The position numbers and the translations under genes were made by a program. A model generated the notes under the pieces. That model made no database searches. It was not told the DNA's origin and worked only from the letters and a program-made list of their open reading frames with translations. From Corynebacterium liangguodongii (GTDB lineage Bacteria; Actinomycetota; Actinomycetes; Mycobacteriales; Mycobacteriaceae), in contig NZ_CP026948.1 of NCBI RefSeq assembly GCF_003070865.1, positions 868,001 through 932,000 on the forward strand: a stretch of 64,000 nt of DNA. Reading direction: 5' to 3'. Below are positions 51,187 to 60,463 of the stretch, piece after piece (the stretch's first letter is position 1; the number at the start of each line of letters is the position of its first letter).

Positions 51187-52796
51187 CGAGCCTCAAAGTA
51201 GCCGGGCGCGTCGGTGACCTCGGTGCGCCCGGTGCGCAGGTAGTCGATGACGATGCGGTCGACTGCCTTGTTGCCCAGCCCGACGTGGCCGTGGCCCGGG
51301 CCGTGAACCGTCACGAGGTGAGAGCCCATCGCCCCCGCGATGGTGCCGCGGCCGGAGTAGACGGTCTGCGGATCGCCGGTGGCGTTGATTTGCAGCGGGC
51401 GCACCGCCAGCTGTGAGCCGTCGAGCTCGACCGGGCCTGCGACGGGCTGCGTACCGGAGCACTGCATCCCAGAGGCCAGCACCGCGTTGGGGGCGGTAAA
51501 GAGGTCATTGCTGACGTAGCGCGCCCACAGCGCGGTGGGCAGCAGCCCGTGGTCTGGGGCAGTGATGTTTTCGTTGCACTGTTGCACGGTGGCGAGCTGG
51601 ATCATCCCCATGCTTTGCAGGATCTGCTCCTCGGCCAGCTTCTTGGTCTCCTCCTCGGAGAGCCCCTCAGTCCCGTCATGAGGGGGCAGCGTCCCGTTGG
51701 TCATGCGCGCGAGGCTGTCCCACATCGACGGGGCAGGCAGGAGCGTCCTGGTGGCGTTAAGCAGCCCTGATGCGGCTTGGGTGGCGCCCGGGTGGAGCAT
51801 GCGGGAGACAATCCCTTCGCCCTCCACGCGTGCCTTGCTTGACGACGTCATTGCCTCCGCCCCGAGCTCGCCGGAGGAGCCCAGCCCGGCGGGAAGGTCG
51901 CCCACCTGCGCCGGGGGAGGGGTCACGGTGGGGTTCGTGCCCGTCTCCTCGACGATGCGGGCGGACCAGTACTGGTAGGCCTTTAGCGGCGTATCGCCCA
52001 TGTGGTAGGTCGCGTCGTTGGCGGCGACGAAGGAGAAGTAGTCCTCTAACGCGCGCTCGTACCCGGCGATCTGGCTTGCCGCGAGCGCCTGCCAGCGCAA
52101 GTTCGGGTCCATCGCCGAATCGAGCACGACGCGGTCGGTGTGCTGCGGGTAGAGGGAGGCGTACGCCGAGCCCAGGTAGGTGCCGTAGGACAGGCCCATG
52201 ATGGAGATCTTCTCGTAGCCCAGCGCCGCCCGCACAGACTCCCAATCCATCGCGTTGGTCTGGGTGGTCATCGTGCTCGGATACCCCGGCTGGCCAGACT
52301 CGCAGGCGTCGCGAAGATAGCGCCCGGAGGACAGCTGGGCCTGGGCGATTGTGAGGGGGTCGTCGAGGCCCTGGGCGGGGCAGGCGAGCTGCGTGGAGTG
52401 CACCTGCCCGCGGGGCTGCACCGCGACTAAGTCCCACTCGTTGCGGATCTCGGCCGGCCACTCGAACGTCGAGAGGGGTCCTCCATCGATGCCGAAGTAG
52501 CTATACGCATCGATGCCGGGACCTCCGGGGTTGCCGAAGAGCACACCGCGTCGGGCGGCCGGGTCGGCGGCCGGGATCCGGATGTAGCCGACCGAGATGT
52601 GCGGCCCGGTCGGGTCGTCGTAACGCATGGGCACCTCGACCTGACCGCACTCGGCGCGCGCGGCGTTGACCGTGACCGGGCATTCCTCGCGGGTGACCGC
52701 GGGGGCGTCCTGCGCGCCCGCCTGCGGGGCCGCGACAAGCCCGAGCGCGAGCGCGGCGATGCCGACGGCACCGAGGGAGCGTAAACGTTGGCGCAT
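51183..52796 (-). CDS. Secreted tripeptidyl-aminopeptidase-like alpha/beta hydrolase
   Basis: 537 residues. A signal peptide (RLRSLGAVGIAALALGLVAAPQAGA) ends near residue 28. The mature part shows the TAP/proline-iminopeptidase layout: VLFGNPGGPGIDAY (oxyanion), ISIMGLSYGTYLGSAYA (nucleophile Ser), and a late catalytic His in VHGPGHGHVGLGN. Such Streptomyces/Corynebacterium enzymes release tripeptides or act on cell-surface esters outside the cell. The stop shares CTAG (51183-51186) with the stop of the DJ-1 pseudogene. An AAAGGA site precedes ATG 52796. It is divergent from argS. Confidence 0.87.
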   Translation of the reverse strand: MRQRLRSLGAVGIAALALGLVAAPQAGAQDAPAVTREECPVTVNAARAECGQVEVPMRYDDPTGPHISVGYIRIPAADPAARRGVLFGNPGGPGIDAYSYFGIDGGPLSTFEWPAEIRNEWDLVAVQPRGQVHSTQLACPAQGLDDPLTIAQAQLSSGRYLRDACESGQPGYPSTMTTQTNAMDWESVRAALGYEKISIMGLSYGTYLGSAYASLYPQHTDRVVLDSAMDPNLRWQALAASQIAGYERALEDYFSFVAANDATYHMGDTPLKAYQYWSARIVEETGTNPTVTPPPAQVGDLPAGLGSSGELGAEAMTSSSKARVEGEGIVSRMLHPGATQAASGLLNATRTLLPAPSMWDSLARMTNGTLPPHDGTEGLSEEETKKLAEEQILQSMGMIQLATVQQCNENITAPDHGLLPTALWARYVSNDLFTAPNAVLASGMQCSGTQPVAGPVELDGSQLAVRPLQINATGDPQTVYSGRGTIAGAMGSHLVTVHGPGHGHVGLGNKAVDRIVIDYLRTGRTEVTDAPGYFEAR

Positions 52797-52911
52797 AAGT
52801 GAAGCATCCTTTGCTGGGGGAACGGTGGAACAGGGCTAACACACTCATCGTATCTTTTTTGGAACCTCTGGGGCCCGGCTACCCGCGGGGTGCGGTTGTC
52901 GCAGCCTGAAT

Positions 52912-52917
52912 TAGACT
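52912..52917 (+). promoter_or_regulatory. -10 box of argS, leaderless transcript
   Basis: TAGACT, 8 nt before the ATG at 52926. Confidence 0.5.
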
Positions 52918-52925
52918 TGTGCCCC

Positions 52926-54578
52926 ATGACGCCAGCTGACCTCGCATCGGCCATCAAGCAGGCCGCGACCACCGTCCTTCACGAGCACGACCTCGACGCC
53001 ACCGTCGTCCCCGCCACGGTGACCGTTGAGCGGCCCCGCAACCCGGAGCACGGCGATTACGCCACGAACATCGCCCTCCAGGTGGGCAAGAAGGCTGGCG
53101 CGAACCCCAGGGAGCTTGCCGGCTGGCTCGCAGAGGCGCTTGCGACCAGCCCCGCGATCGCCACCGCAGAGGTCGCCGGACCAGGATTTATTAACCTGCG
53201 CCTCGCCGCCGAGGCGCAGGGAGAGATCGTCGCCGACATCCTCGCCGCCGGCGAGGCCTACGGCCACAGTGACATGTACGCAGGCGAGAGGGTCAACCTC
53301 GAATTCGTCTCCGCGAACCCGACCGGGCCCATCCACCTCGGCGGGACCCGCTGGGCGGCCGTCGGCGACTCGCTCGGCCGCGTGCTCGAGGCCGCCGGGG
53401 CGGAGGTCACCCGCGAATACTACTTCAACGACCACGGCGGCCAGATCGACCGCTTCGCCCGCTCGCTGGTTGCCGCCGCGAAGGGGGAGCCCACTCCCGA
53501 GGACGGATACGGTGGGGCGTACATCTCGGAGATTGCTGGGGCGGTCGTCGATAAGCGGCCCGACGCCCTTGCCGGCGAGCCGGCGCAGGTCCAGGAGACC
53601 TTCCGCGCGGAGGGCGTGGAGATGATGTTTGACCACATCAAGGCCTCGCTCGCGGAGTTCGGCGTCGAGTTCGACGTCTATTTCCACGAAAACTCCCTGT
53701 TCGCCTCCGGTGCCGTGGACAAGGCGATTGCCACCCTGAAGGGCAACGGCAACCTCTACGAGTCGGAGGGCGCGTGGTGGCTGCGCTCGACTGATTTTGG
53801 CGACGACAAGGACCGTGTGGTGATCAAGTCCGACGGCAACGCCGCCTACATCGCCGGGGACATCGCGTACGTGGCCGACAAGTTCGACCGCGGCCACACC
53901 CTGGCCATCTACATGCTCGGCGCCGACCACCACGGCTACATCGCGCGCCTGCGCGCCGCCGCCCAGGCACTCGGCTACGACCCGCAGGCCGTGGAGGTGC
54001 TCATCGGCCAGATGGTCAACCTCGTGCGCGACGGCAAGCCGGTGAAGATGTCCAAGCGCGCCGGCACCATCATCACCCTCGACGACCTGGTCGACGCCAT
54101 CGGGGTCGACGGTGCGCGCTACGCCCTGGCGCGCTCCTCGGTGGATCAAACCCTCGATATCGACCTCGACCTGTGGACGAAGCAATCCTCGGACAACCCC
54201 GTCTACTACGTCCAATACGGCCACGCCCGCCTCTGCTCGATCGCGCGGCGCGCCCACGATGCCGGGGTGGTATACGACGAGCCCGAGCTCGGGCTGCTTG
54301 ACCACGACAAGGAGGGCGACCTGATCCGCACGCTCGGGGAGTTCCCCGCGGTGGTCGGGGCGGCGGCGCAGCTGCGCGAGCCGCACCGCGTGGCCCGCTA
54401 CGCCGAGGAGCTCGCCAGTTCCTTCCACAAGTTCTACGACGCCTGCCAGATCCTGCCGAAGGCTGGCGAGGAGGCCCAGCCGATCCACTCCGCCCGCCTC
54501 GCGCTTGCGATGGCGACGCGCCAGGTGTTGGCCAACGCGCTGGGCCTTGTCGGCGTGAGCGCCCCGGAGCAGATGTAG
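52926..54578 (+). CDS. argS: Arginyl-tRNA synthetase
   Basis: 550 residues, class I synthetase. The nucleotide motif appears as [13 protein letters not shown], in the HLGG form found in actinobacterial ArgRS rather than HIGH, and the second motif as VKMSKRAG. The N-terminal additional domain (residues 1-100) and the anticodon-binding domain ([13 protein letters not shown] and [21 protein letters not shown]) are intact. It charges tRNA-Arg. ATG 52926 follows a -10 box. lysA starts on the next base after its stop, an arrangement conserved in corynebacteria where argS-lysA expression responds to arginine and lysine. Confidence 0.95.
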   Translation: MTPADLASAIKQAATTVLHEHDLDATVVPATVTVERPRNPEHGDYATNIALQVGKKAGANPRELAGWLAEALATSPAIATAEVAGPGFINLRLAAEAQGEIVADILAAGEAYGHSDMYAGERVNLEFVSANPTGPIHLGGTRWAAVGDSLGRVLEAAGAEVTREYYFNDHGGQIDRFARSLVAAAKGEPTPEDGYGGAYISEIAGAVVDKRPDALAGEPAQVQETFRAEGVEMMFDHIKASLAEFGVEFDVYFHENSLFASGAVDKAIATLKGNGNLYESEGAWWLRSTDFGDDKDRVVIKSDGNAAYIAGDIAYVADKFDRGHTLAIYMLGADHHGYIARLRAAAQALGYDPQAVEVLIGQMVNLVRDGKPVKMSKRAGTIITLDDLVDAIGVDGARYALARSSVDQTLDIDLDLWTKQSSDNPVYYVQYGHARLCSIARRAHDAGVVYDEPELGLLDHDKEGDLIRTLGEFPAVVGAAAQLREPHRVARYAEELASSFHKFYDACQILPKAGEEAQPIHSARLALAMATRQVLANALGLVGVSAPEQM

Positions 54579-55919
54579 ATGGGATTCAACGAGCTCCCCA
54601 CCCACGTGTGGCCGCGCGGTGCCGCGCGAGGCGCCGACGGCGAGGTCACCATCGGCGGTGTGCCGCTGCCGGAGATCGCCGTGCAGTACGGCACCCCCGT
54701 CATGGTCATCGACGAGGACGATTTCCGTTCCCGCTGCCGCGACATGGCGGCCGCGTTCGGCGCCCCCGAAAACGTCCACTACGCATCGAAGGCGTTCCTC
54801 ACCCGGCAGATCGCGCGCTGGGTCGACGAGGAAGGCCTCGCGCTCGACGTCGCCTCCGAAAACGAGCTTCGCATCGCACTCGCGGCGGGCTTTCCCGCGA
54901 AGCGCATCACCGTGCATGGAAATAACAAGTCCTTAAGCTTTTTGGGCCTGTGCGTGAGCGCCGGCGTGGGCCACGTGGTCGTCGATTCGCACCAGGAGCT
55001 GCGCGAGCTCAACGTCGTGGCGGGCCGGGCAGGTGCCGTGCAGGATGTGTTCATCCGCGTCAAGCCGGGCGTCGACGCCCACACGCACGAGTTCATCGCG
55101 ACGAGCCACGAAGACCAGAAGTTTGGCCTCTCGCTCGCCTCGGGCTCGGCGTATCGGGCCGCGGGGGACGCGATCGCCGCCGATCACCTGCGGCTGACCG
55201 GCCTACACTGCCACGTGGGTTCTCAGGTGTTTGATGCAGAGGGCTTCAAGCTTGCCGCGGAGCGCGTGCTCGGGCTCTACAAGCAGATCTACGCCGAGCA
55301 GTCCGTGGCGCTGGACTACCTCGACCTCGGCGGCGGGTACGGCATTGCCTACGTCGAGCAGGAAGAGCCCCTCGACGTGGCGGCGGTGGCGGCGGACCTG
55401 CTCCGGGCGGTCCGCGAGGTCGCCGACGACCTTGGTATTCCGGCGCCGACTGTGGTGGTGGAGCCGGGCCGGGCGATCGCCGGGCCGTCGACGGTAACTG
55501 TCTACCGCGTCGGCACCGTCAAAGACGTCCACACGTCGCACACGACCACGCGGCGCTACATCGCGGTCGATGGAGGCATGAGCGATAACATCCGCCCGTC
55601 GCTCTACGATTCGCTATACGACGCCCGCGTGGTCAACCGTCTCGTCGACGGCGCGGAGGTGCCCACGCGCCTCGTGGGATCGCACTGCGAGTCGGGCGAC
55701 ATCCTGGTCAACGACGCGTCCTGGCCCGAGGACGTCGCCCCCGGCGACCTCGTGGCGCTCGCGGCAACCGGGGCGTATTGCTACTCGATGAGCTCGAACT
55801 ACAACGCCTTCGGCCGCCCCGCCGTGGTCGCGGTGCGGGCGGGGGAGATCACGCCGATGGTGCGGCGCGAGACGGTCGAGGACCTGCTGGCTCGCGAGTA
55901 CGACCTGCCCGCGATATAG
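54579..55919 (+). CDS. lysA: Diaminopimelate decarboxylase
   Basis: 446 residues, fold-type III PLP enzyme. The PLP lysine is in [10 protein letters not shown] (about residue 68), [11 protein letters not shown] and [11 protein letters not shown] bind the cofactor phosphate, and the EPGRAI and SHCESGDIL segments complete the active site. It decarboxylates meso-diaminopimelate to L-lysine. It begins immediately after the argS stop without a separate ribosome site, so translation is coupled. Together with dapD/dapE earlier in the window it makes lysine from the aspartate family. Confidence 0.95.
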   Translation: MGFNELPTHVWPRGAARGADGEVTIGGVPLPEIAVQYGTPVMVIDEDDFRSRCRDMAAAFGAPENVHYASKAFLTRQIARWVDEEGLALDVASENELRIALAAGFPAKRITVHGNNKSLSFLGLCVSAGVGHVVVDSHQELRELNVVAGRAGAVQDVFIRVKPGVDAHTHEFIATSHEDQKFGLSLASGSAYRAAGDAIAADHLRLTGLHCHVGSQVFDAEGFKLAAERVLGLYKQIYAEQSVALDYLDLGGGYGIAYVEQEEPLDVAAVAADLLRAVREVADDLGIPAPTVVVEPGRAIAGPSTVTVYRVGTVKDVHTSHTTTRRYIAVDGGMSDNIRPSLYDSLYDARVVNRLVDGAEVPTRLVGSHCESGDILVNDASWPEDVAPGDLVALAATGAYCYSMSSNYNAFGRPAVVAVRAGEITPMVRRETVEDLLAREYDLPAI

Positions 55920-55937
55920 ACCGAGCGGTACGTTATG

Positions 55938-55943
55938 TATGCT
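55938..55943 (+). promoter_or_regulatory. -10 box of the hom-thrB operon
   Basis: TATGCT in the 77-bp gap between lysA and hom, about 53 bp before the hom ATG, with an AGGA ribosome-like site near the start. Unlike most genes here hom has a leader. Confidence 0.45.
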
Positions 55944-55996
55944 GGGGGATACACCCGCGTCACCTGCGAATGACAATGTAAGGACCTCTAGGAACC

Positions 55997-57373
55997 ATGA
56001 CTTTTTCGAGCCCTCAACCTACCCCAGTTTCGAATGCCGAAGGCCGCAACGGCAATTACCCGGGCAAGGGCATCGGCGAGCCGGTCGGCGTGGCCGTGTT
56101 GGGCAAGGGCACGGTAGGCACCGAGGTCCTGCGCCTGTTGGCGGAGTTTTCGGACAACCTCGCCCAGCGCATCGGGGGGCCCATCGAGGTGCGCGGAGTG
56201 GCGGTCGCGAACGTCGATAAGCATGTAGGCTCTCCGGAAGTCGCGGGCATTGAGGTCACGGACGATGCCCGCAGCCTCATCGCCCGCGAGGACGTCGACA
56301 TCGTCGTCGAGCTCATCGGGGGGATCGACTACCCGCGCGAGCTGGTCCTCGAAGCCCTCAAGGCGGGTAAGTCCGTCGTCACAGCAAACAAGGCGCTGGT
56401 GGCGGCGCACGCCGATGAGCTCTCGGAGGCCGCCAACGACGCTGGGGTCGACCTCTACTACGAGGCCGCCGTCGCCGCGGCGATCCCCGTCGTGGGCATG
56501 CTGCGCCGCTCTCTGGCTGGTGACCAGGTCCAGCGCATCTCCGGCATCGTCAATGGCACCACGAACTTCATCCTCGACGCGATGGCGACGACCGGAATGA
56601 GCTACGCAGATGCGCTCGCCGAGGCCACCCGCCTGGGCTACGCCGAGGCCGATCCGACCGCAGACGTCGAGGGCCACGACGCGGCGTCGAAGGCCGCCAT
56701 CTTGGCCTCGATGGGTTTCCACACCCGCGTCACCTACGACGACGTCTACTGCGAGGGAATCACCAAGATCACCGCCGAGGACATCGACGCCGCGCGGCAG
56801 TCGAACCAGACGATCAAGCTTTTGGCCATTTGCGAGCGGCTTGTCGACGCATCCGGCGAGACCACCGGGGTCAACGCGCGCGTCCACCCCACCCTGGTGC
56901 CCAACGAACACCCGCTGGCCACGGTGGATAAATCCTACAATGCGATCTTCGTCGAGGCGGAGGCCGCGGGGAGGTTGATGTTCTACGGCAACGGCGCCGG
57001 TGGGGCGCCCACCGCCTCCGCCGTCCTCGGCGATCTCGTCGGCGCCGCGCGCAACAAGATCCACGGCGGGCGCGCGCCGGCAGAAAACCCCTACGCGAAC
57101 TACCCCGTCGTGGCCTTCGGGGAGGTGGACACCCGATACCACATCAATATGACCGTCAACGACCGCATCGGCGTGCTCGCCGACCTGGCGCGGACCTTCT
57201 CAGAGTCTGGGGTCTCGCTCTCGGCGGTGCGCCAGGAGGAATCCGGCGACGGCGCGCATCTCATCGTGGTCACGCACGCCGCGCAGGAGAAGCGGCTGCA
57301 GGGGATCGTTGATAAGCTAGCGGGCCACGCCGACGTGCAGGCAATCAACTCCGTTATTCGACTCGACGCCTAG
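55997..57373 (+). CDS. hom: Homoserine dehydrogenase
   Basis: 458 residues. The NAD(P) motif [17 protein letters not shown] follows a short flexible N-terminus, and the catalytic domain has [29 protein letters not shown] and [19 protein letters not shown]. The C-terminal ACT domain ([21 protein letters not shown]) is the site of threonine feedback inhibition known in C. glutamicum. It reduces aspartate semialdehyde to homoserine, committing carbon to threonine, methionine and isoleucine rather than lysine. thrB follows after 17 bp. Confidence 0.95.
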   Translation: MTFSSPQPTPVSNAEGRNGNYPGKGIGEPVGVAVLGKGTVGTEVLRLLAEFSDNLAQRIGGPIEVRGVAVANVDKHVGSPEVAGIEVTDDARSLIAREDVDIVVELIGGIDYPRELVLEALKAGKSVVTANKALVAAHADELSEAANDAGVDLYYEAAVAAAIPVVGMLRRSLAGDQVQRISGIVNGTTNFILDAMATTGMSYADALAEATRLGYAEADPTADVEGHDAASKAAILASMGFHTRVTYDDVYCEGITKITAEDIDAARQSNQTIKLLAICERLVDASGETTGVNARVHPTLVPNEHPLATVDKSYNAIFVEAEAAGRLMFYGNGAGGAPTASAVLGDLVGAARNKIHGGRAPAENPYANYPVVAFGEVDTRYHINMTVNDRIGVLADLARTFSESGVSLSAVRQEESGDGAHLIVVTHAAQEKRLQGIVDKLAGHADVQAINSVIRLDA

Positions 57374-57390
57374 GAAGGCAGGTACGACCC

Positions 57391-58320
57391 ATGCCCACCG
57401 ACCTTCCCGTCGGCCTCAAGGCCACGGTGACCGTTCCGGGTTCCTCGGCCAACCTCGGCCCTGGCTTTGACACCCTCGGCATCGCGCTGGGGATTTTCGA
57501 CACCGTCGAGGTCGAGGTCACCCCGCACGGGCTCGAGGTGGAGATCTTCGGCGAGGGCGCCGGCGACCTGCCGCGCGATTCCTCCCACCTCGTGGTCAAG
57601 GCGATCCGCTCGGGACTCAAGGCCGCTGACGTCAACGCTCCGGGCCTGCGCGTCGTGTGCACGAACACGATCCCGCAATCGCGCGGTCTGGGCTCCTCGG
57701 CGGCCGCCGCGGTGGCCGGCGTCGTCGCCGCGAACACGCTCGCCGGCGGGCCGCTCGACACCGCCGCCGTGGTGCAGCTCTCCTCCGCGTTCGAAGGTCA
57801 CCCAGACAACGCGGCGGCATCAGTGCTCGGCGGGGCGGTGGTCTCCTGGACGGACGTGCCGGTCGACGGGGTGAGCGATCCCTGCTACAAGGCAGTCAGT
57901 ATTGGCGTGCAACCCGATATCAGGGCGACTGCGCTCGTGCCCGACTTTCACGCCTCGACGAACGCGGTCCGGCAGGTGCTGCCGAGCCACGTCACGCATA
58001 TCGACGCCCGCTTTAACGTCTCCCGCACGGCGGTGATGACGGTGGCAATCCAGCACCACCCAGAGCTCCTGTGGGAGGGCACGCGCGACCGCCTCCACCA
58101 GCCCTATCGTGCGGACGTCTTGCCGGTGACCAGCGAATGGGTCAACCACCTGCGCAACCGTGGCTTTGCCGCCTACCTCTCGGGCGCCGGGCCGACCGCG
58201 ATGGTGTTGAGCACCGAGCCGGTACCGGAGAAGATCCTTGATTCCGCCCGCGAGGCCGGGTTGCGGGTGTTGGACCTCGAAGTCGCAGGGCCCGTGACTT
58301 CGAGCCTTGGCAGGGCCTAG
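57391..58320 (+). CDS. thrB: Homoserine kinase
   Basis: 309 residues, GHMP kinase. The phosphate-binding motif is [18 protein letters not shown] (about residues 92-109). The N-terminus ([21 protein letters not shown]) and the C-terminal [12 protein letters not shown] motif are typical. It phosphorylates homoserine with ATP on the way to threonine. It is cotranscribed with hom, with a GAAGG site before ATG 57391. It is convergent with the fadD-type gene. Confidence 0.95.
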   Translation: MPTDLPVGLKATVTVPGSSANLGPGFDTLGIALGIFDTVEVEVTPHGLEVEIFGEGAGDLPRDSSHLVVKAIRSGLKAADVNAPGLRVVCTNTIPQSRGLGSSAAAAVAGVVAANTLAGGPLDTAAVVQLSSAFEGHPDNAAASVLGGAVVSWTDVPVDGVSDPCYKAVSIGVQPDIRATALVPDFHASTNAVRQVLPSHVTHIDARFNVSRTAVMTVAIQHHPELLWEGTRDRLHQPYRADVLPVTSEWVNHLRNRGFAAYLSGAGPTAMVLSTEPVPEKILDSAREAGLRVLDLEVAGPVTSSLGRA

Positions 58321-58326
58321 CGGGCC

Positions 58327-60051
58327 CTACTCGCCGCCGCGGTTTCCCGGCCCCGGCAGCGCGATGATGTCGAAGCGGTCGTTGGCAAGGTGCTTGCGCA
58401 GGTCCTTTTTGTCGAACTTGCCCACGGACGTCTTATCGATGGATCTCACGAACGTCCAATACTCCGGGGCCATCCAGCGCGGCAGCTGGGAGTAGAGCTG
58501 CGTGCGCAGCATCTGGGCGGTCTCTTGCGTGGCGGGGATGTCCCCGCGCAAAACGGTCACCGCGAGCGGGCGCTCGCCCCATTGCTTATCGGGGTAGCCG
58601 ATCACCGCGCACTCGATGACCTCTCCGGATTCCATGATGAGGTTTTCCACCTGCGCGGAATAGATCCACTCGCCGCCGGAGCGGATCACGTCTCGGGCCC
58701 GGTCATAGAGCGTCATGAAGCCGTCGTTGGTCACCGTGCCCACGTCCCCCGTGCGCAGCCACCCGTCGGCGGTAAATGCCTCGCGCACGTCGGTGACCTG
58801 CTCTCCGCGGAACTCGCCGGCGAGCTCCCCGGGTTCTTGGGTGGGCGAGTGGTAGTAGGAGGCGGCGACCATGTTCCCCCGGACCTGGATCTCGCCCTGG
58901 GAGCGGTCGGTCGAGGCCATGACCTTCCCGTCGTTGACCACCTGGTACTCCAAGTCGGGCGCGAAGCGGCCCTGCGAGACGCGAAACGCCAAGCGGGCCT
59001 CACCGAAGACTCCCGAGGGAGGGCGCGCGACGGTGCCGACGGTGGAGGTCTCGGTCATGCCCCAGACGTGGATCACGTCGACGCCGTAGCGCTCCTCCCA
59101 CGCCTTGATCAGCGCGGGCGGGACGGGGGAACCGCCGACGAAAATTTCGGTCAAGCTCATCCGGCCCGGTGGGTTGTCAACGTAGTGGTTGATCAGCTGG
59201 ATCCACAGCGTGGGCACGCCGTGTGCCACCCGCGGGTGAGTCGCCGCGATAAGTGCCGCCAGGGTGGGGGCGGAGACGTCGGAATCGGGCAGTACCAAAG
59301 GCGCCCCGGCGAGGAAGGCCGCGAGCGGGACGCCCCAGCTCAACACGTGGTAGATCGGGATGCAACACAAGAAGGTCTCGCCGTGTGTGATCGCCATCGA
59401 ATCGGTGGCGCGCAGGCTCATCGCCTCAAGCCAAAGGGAGCGATGCGAGTACGCCACCGCCTTCGGTGCCCCCGTCGTCGCGGTGGAATAGACCAGCGCG
59501 GCGGCGGTGGTCTCCGGCAGGTCGGGCCAGTCGTAGACGGTCGAGCGGCCGTCGAGAAGCGACTCGTATGACAGCGCCTCGGTGCCGTCCGGCAGCTCAG
59601 CGGCGAGGGGATCGAGGGGGCCTAGCCCGGTAAAACACACCGCCGTCACCTGTGGGCAGGACGCGAGAACCCGCCCGAGTTTCGCGGCGAGGCGGGGGTC
59701 TGCCACCACCACCCGAGCCTGCGAGTGGTTGAGCACGTATGCGATCTGGTCCTCGACGAGCTGGGAATTCACCGGCGTGAACACGGCGCCTTTTGCCGCC
59801 ACAGCGAACATTACCTCGAGGTGCTCAGCGCAGTTATAGAGCAGCGTGGCCACCCGTTCGTCCCCCGTGACCCCGAGCGAGTCATTGAGTGCGTGCGCAA
59901 ACGCCGCAGCGCGCGCCCCCACCGCGCCGAAGCTCGATTCTTCGGCCTCGCCCGAGCGCCACGTGGTAATCCGCGTCGCCGAATGAATGGTCTCCCCATA
60001 GGAGAGGATCCGAGCGACGGAAAACGGCACTTCCTGCATGGTGGAGAGCAT
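58327..60051 (-). CDS. fadD: Long-chain fatty-acid-CoA ligase-type AMP-binding enzyme
   Basis: 574 residues, acyl-adenylate-forming superfamily. The P-loop appears as VYSTATTGAPKAVAYSHRS, differing from the usual YTSGTTGxPKG. Other motifs are VIHVWGMTETS, DGWLRTGDVGTV and RDVIRSGGEWI, with the C-terminal catalytic Lys in KTSVGKFDKKDLR. It should activate a medium- or long-chain fatty acid to acyl-CoA or acyl-AMP. ATG 60051 follows a TAGAGT -10 box by seven bases; the frame extends upstream without homology. It is divergent from rho. Confidence 0.88.
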   Translation of the reverse strand: MLSTMQEVPFSVARILSYGETIHSATRITTWRSGEAEESSFGAVGARAAAFAHALNDSLGVTGDERVATLLYNCAEHLEVMFAVAAKGAVFTPVNSQLVEDQIAYVLNHSQARVVVADPRLAAKLGRVLASCPQVTAVCFTGLGPLDPLAAELPDGTEALSYESLLDGRSTVYDWPDLPETTAAALVYSTATTGAPKAVAYSHRSLWLEAMSLRATDSMAITHGETFLCCIPIYHVLSWGVPLAAFLAGAPLVLPDSDVSAPTLAALIAATHPRVAHGVPTLWIQLINHYVDNPPGRMSLTEIFVGGSPVPPALIKAWEERYGVDVIHVWGMTETSTVGTVARPPSGVFGEARLAFRVSQGRFAPDLEYQVVNDGKVMASTDRSQGEIQVRGNMVAASYYHSPTQEPGELAGEFRGEQVTDVREAFTADGWLRTGDVGTVTNDGFMTLYDRARDVIRSGGEWIYSAQVENLIMESGEVIECAVIGYPDKQWGERPLAVTVLRGDIPATQETAQMLRTQLYSQLPRWMAPEYWTFVRSIDKTSVGKFDKKDLRKHLANDRFDIIALPGPGNRGGE

Positions 60052-60058
60052 GCACACT

Positions 60059-60064
60059 ACTCTA
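60059..60064 (-). promoter_or_regulatory. -10 box of the fadD-type gene, leaderless
   Basis: TAGAGT on the minus strand, 7 nt before the ATG at 60051. Confidence 0.5.
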
Positions 60065-60112
60065 GCGCTCGCCATGGCGGGGTTGGATCCATGCGTTTCC
60101 GGGCCAATGGGA

Positions 60113-60463
60113 TACAATGCTTGCGAGATCGCCCATCGAGTACTGCTGGGCCGCATGTGCGCCCGGCGAAGACACCCCGATGGCAGCATCGGGCTCAGCC
60201 GCTTCGAGGCTGGTTCGAGCGGTCTTCCGTGATTTCATGCCCCGGCTCACGCCACGCCGCACGCTCGCGGGGATCCCAGCCGAGATTGGTTGAGGCCGCC
60301 CGCGCGAGGCACGCCGTGGGGCGCGCATACTAAGCGCGCACCGTGAGCCGGACAACAGCACACACATTCATTGCACACGAACGCCGCCGGCCTACGCCGG
60401 CTTCGCGCCCCGACACAAAGGGTGCGCGCGGTCGGCGAAGCCGGGGGCGACGAAAGGACTTTC
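60113..60463 (+). promoter_or_regulatory. Promoter and long leader of rho
   Basis: TACAAT at 60113-60118 is a good -10 candidate, implying a leader of roughly 340 nt before the rho GTG at 60464. The stretch holds no recognised gene. It contains a GC-rich hairpin (GCCGGC pairs near 60386-60401) and C-rich segments. A long leader fits Rho autoregulation by early termination, known in other bacteria, but that is inferred here. Confidence 0.45.
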
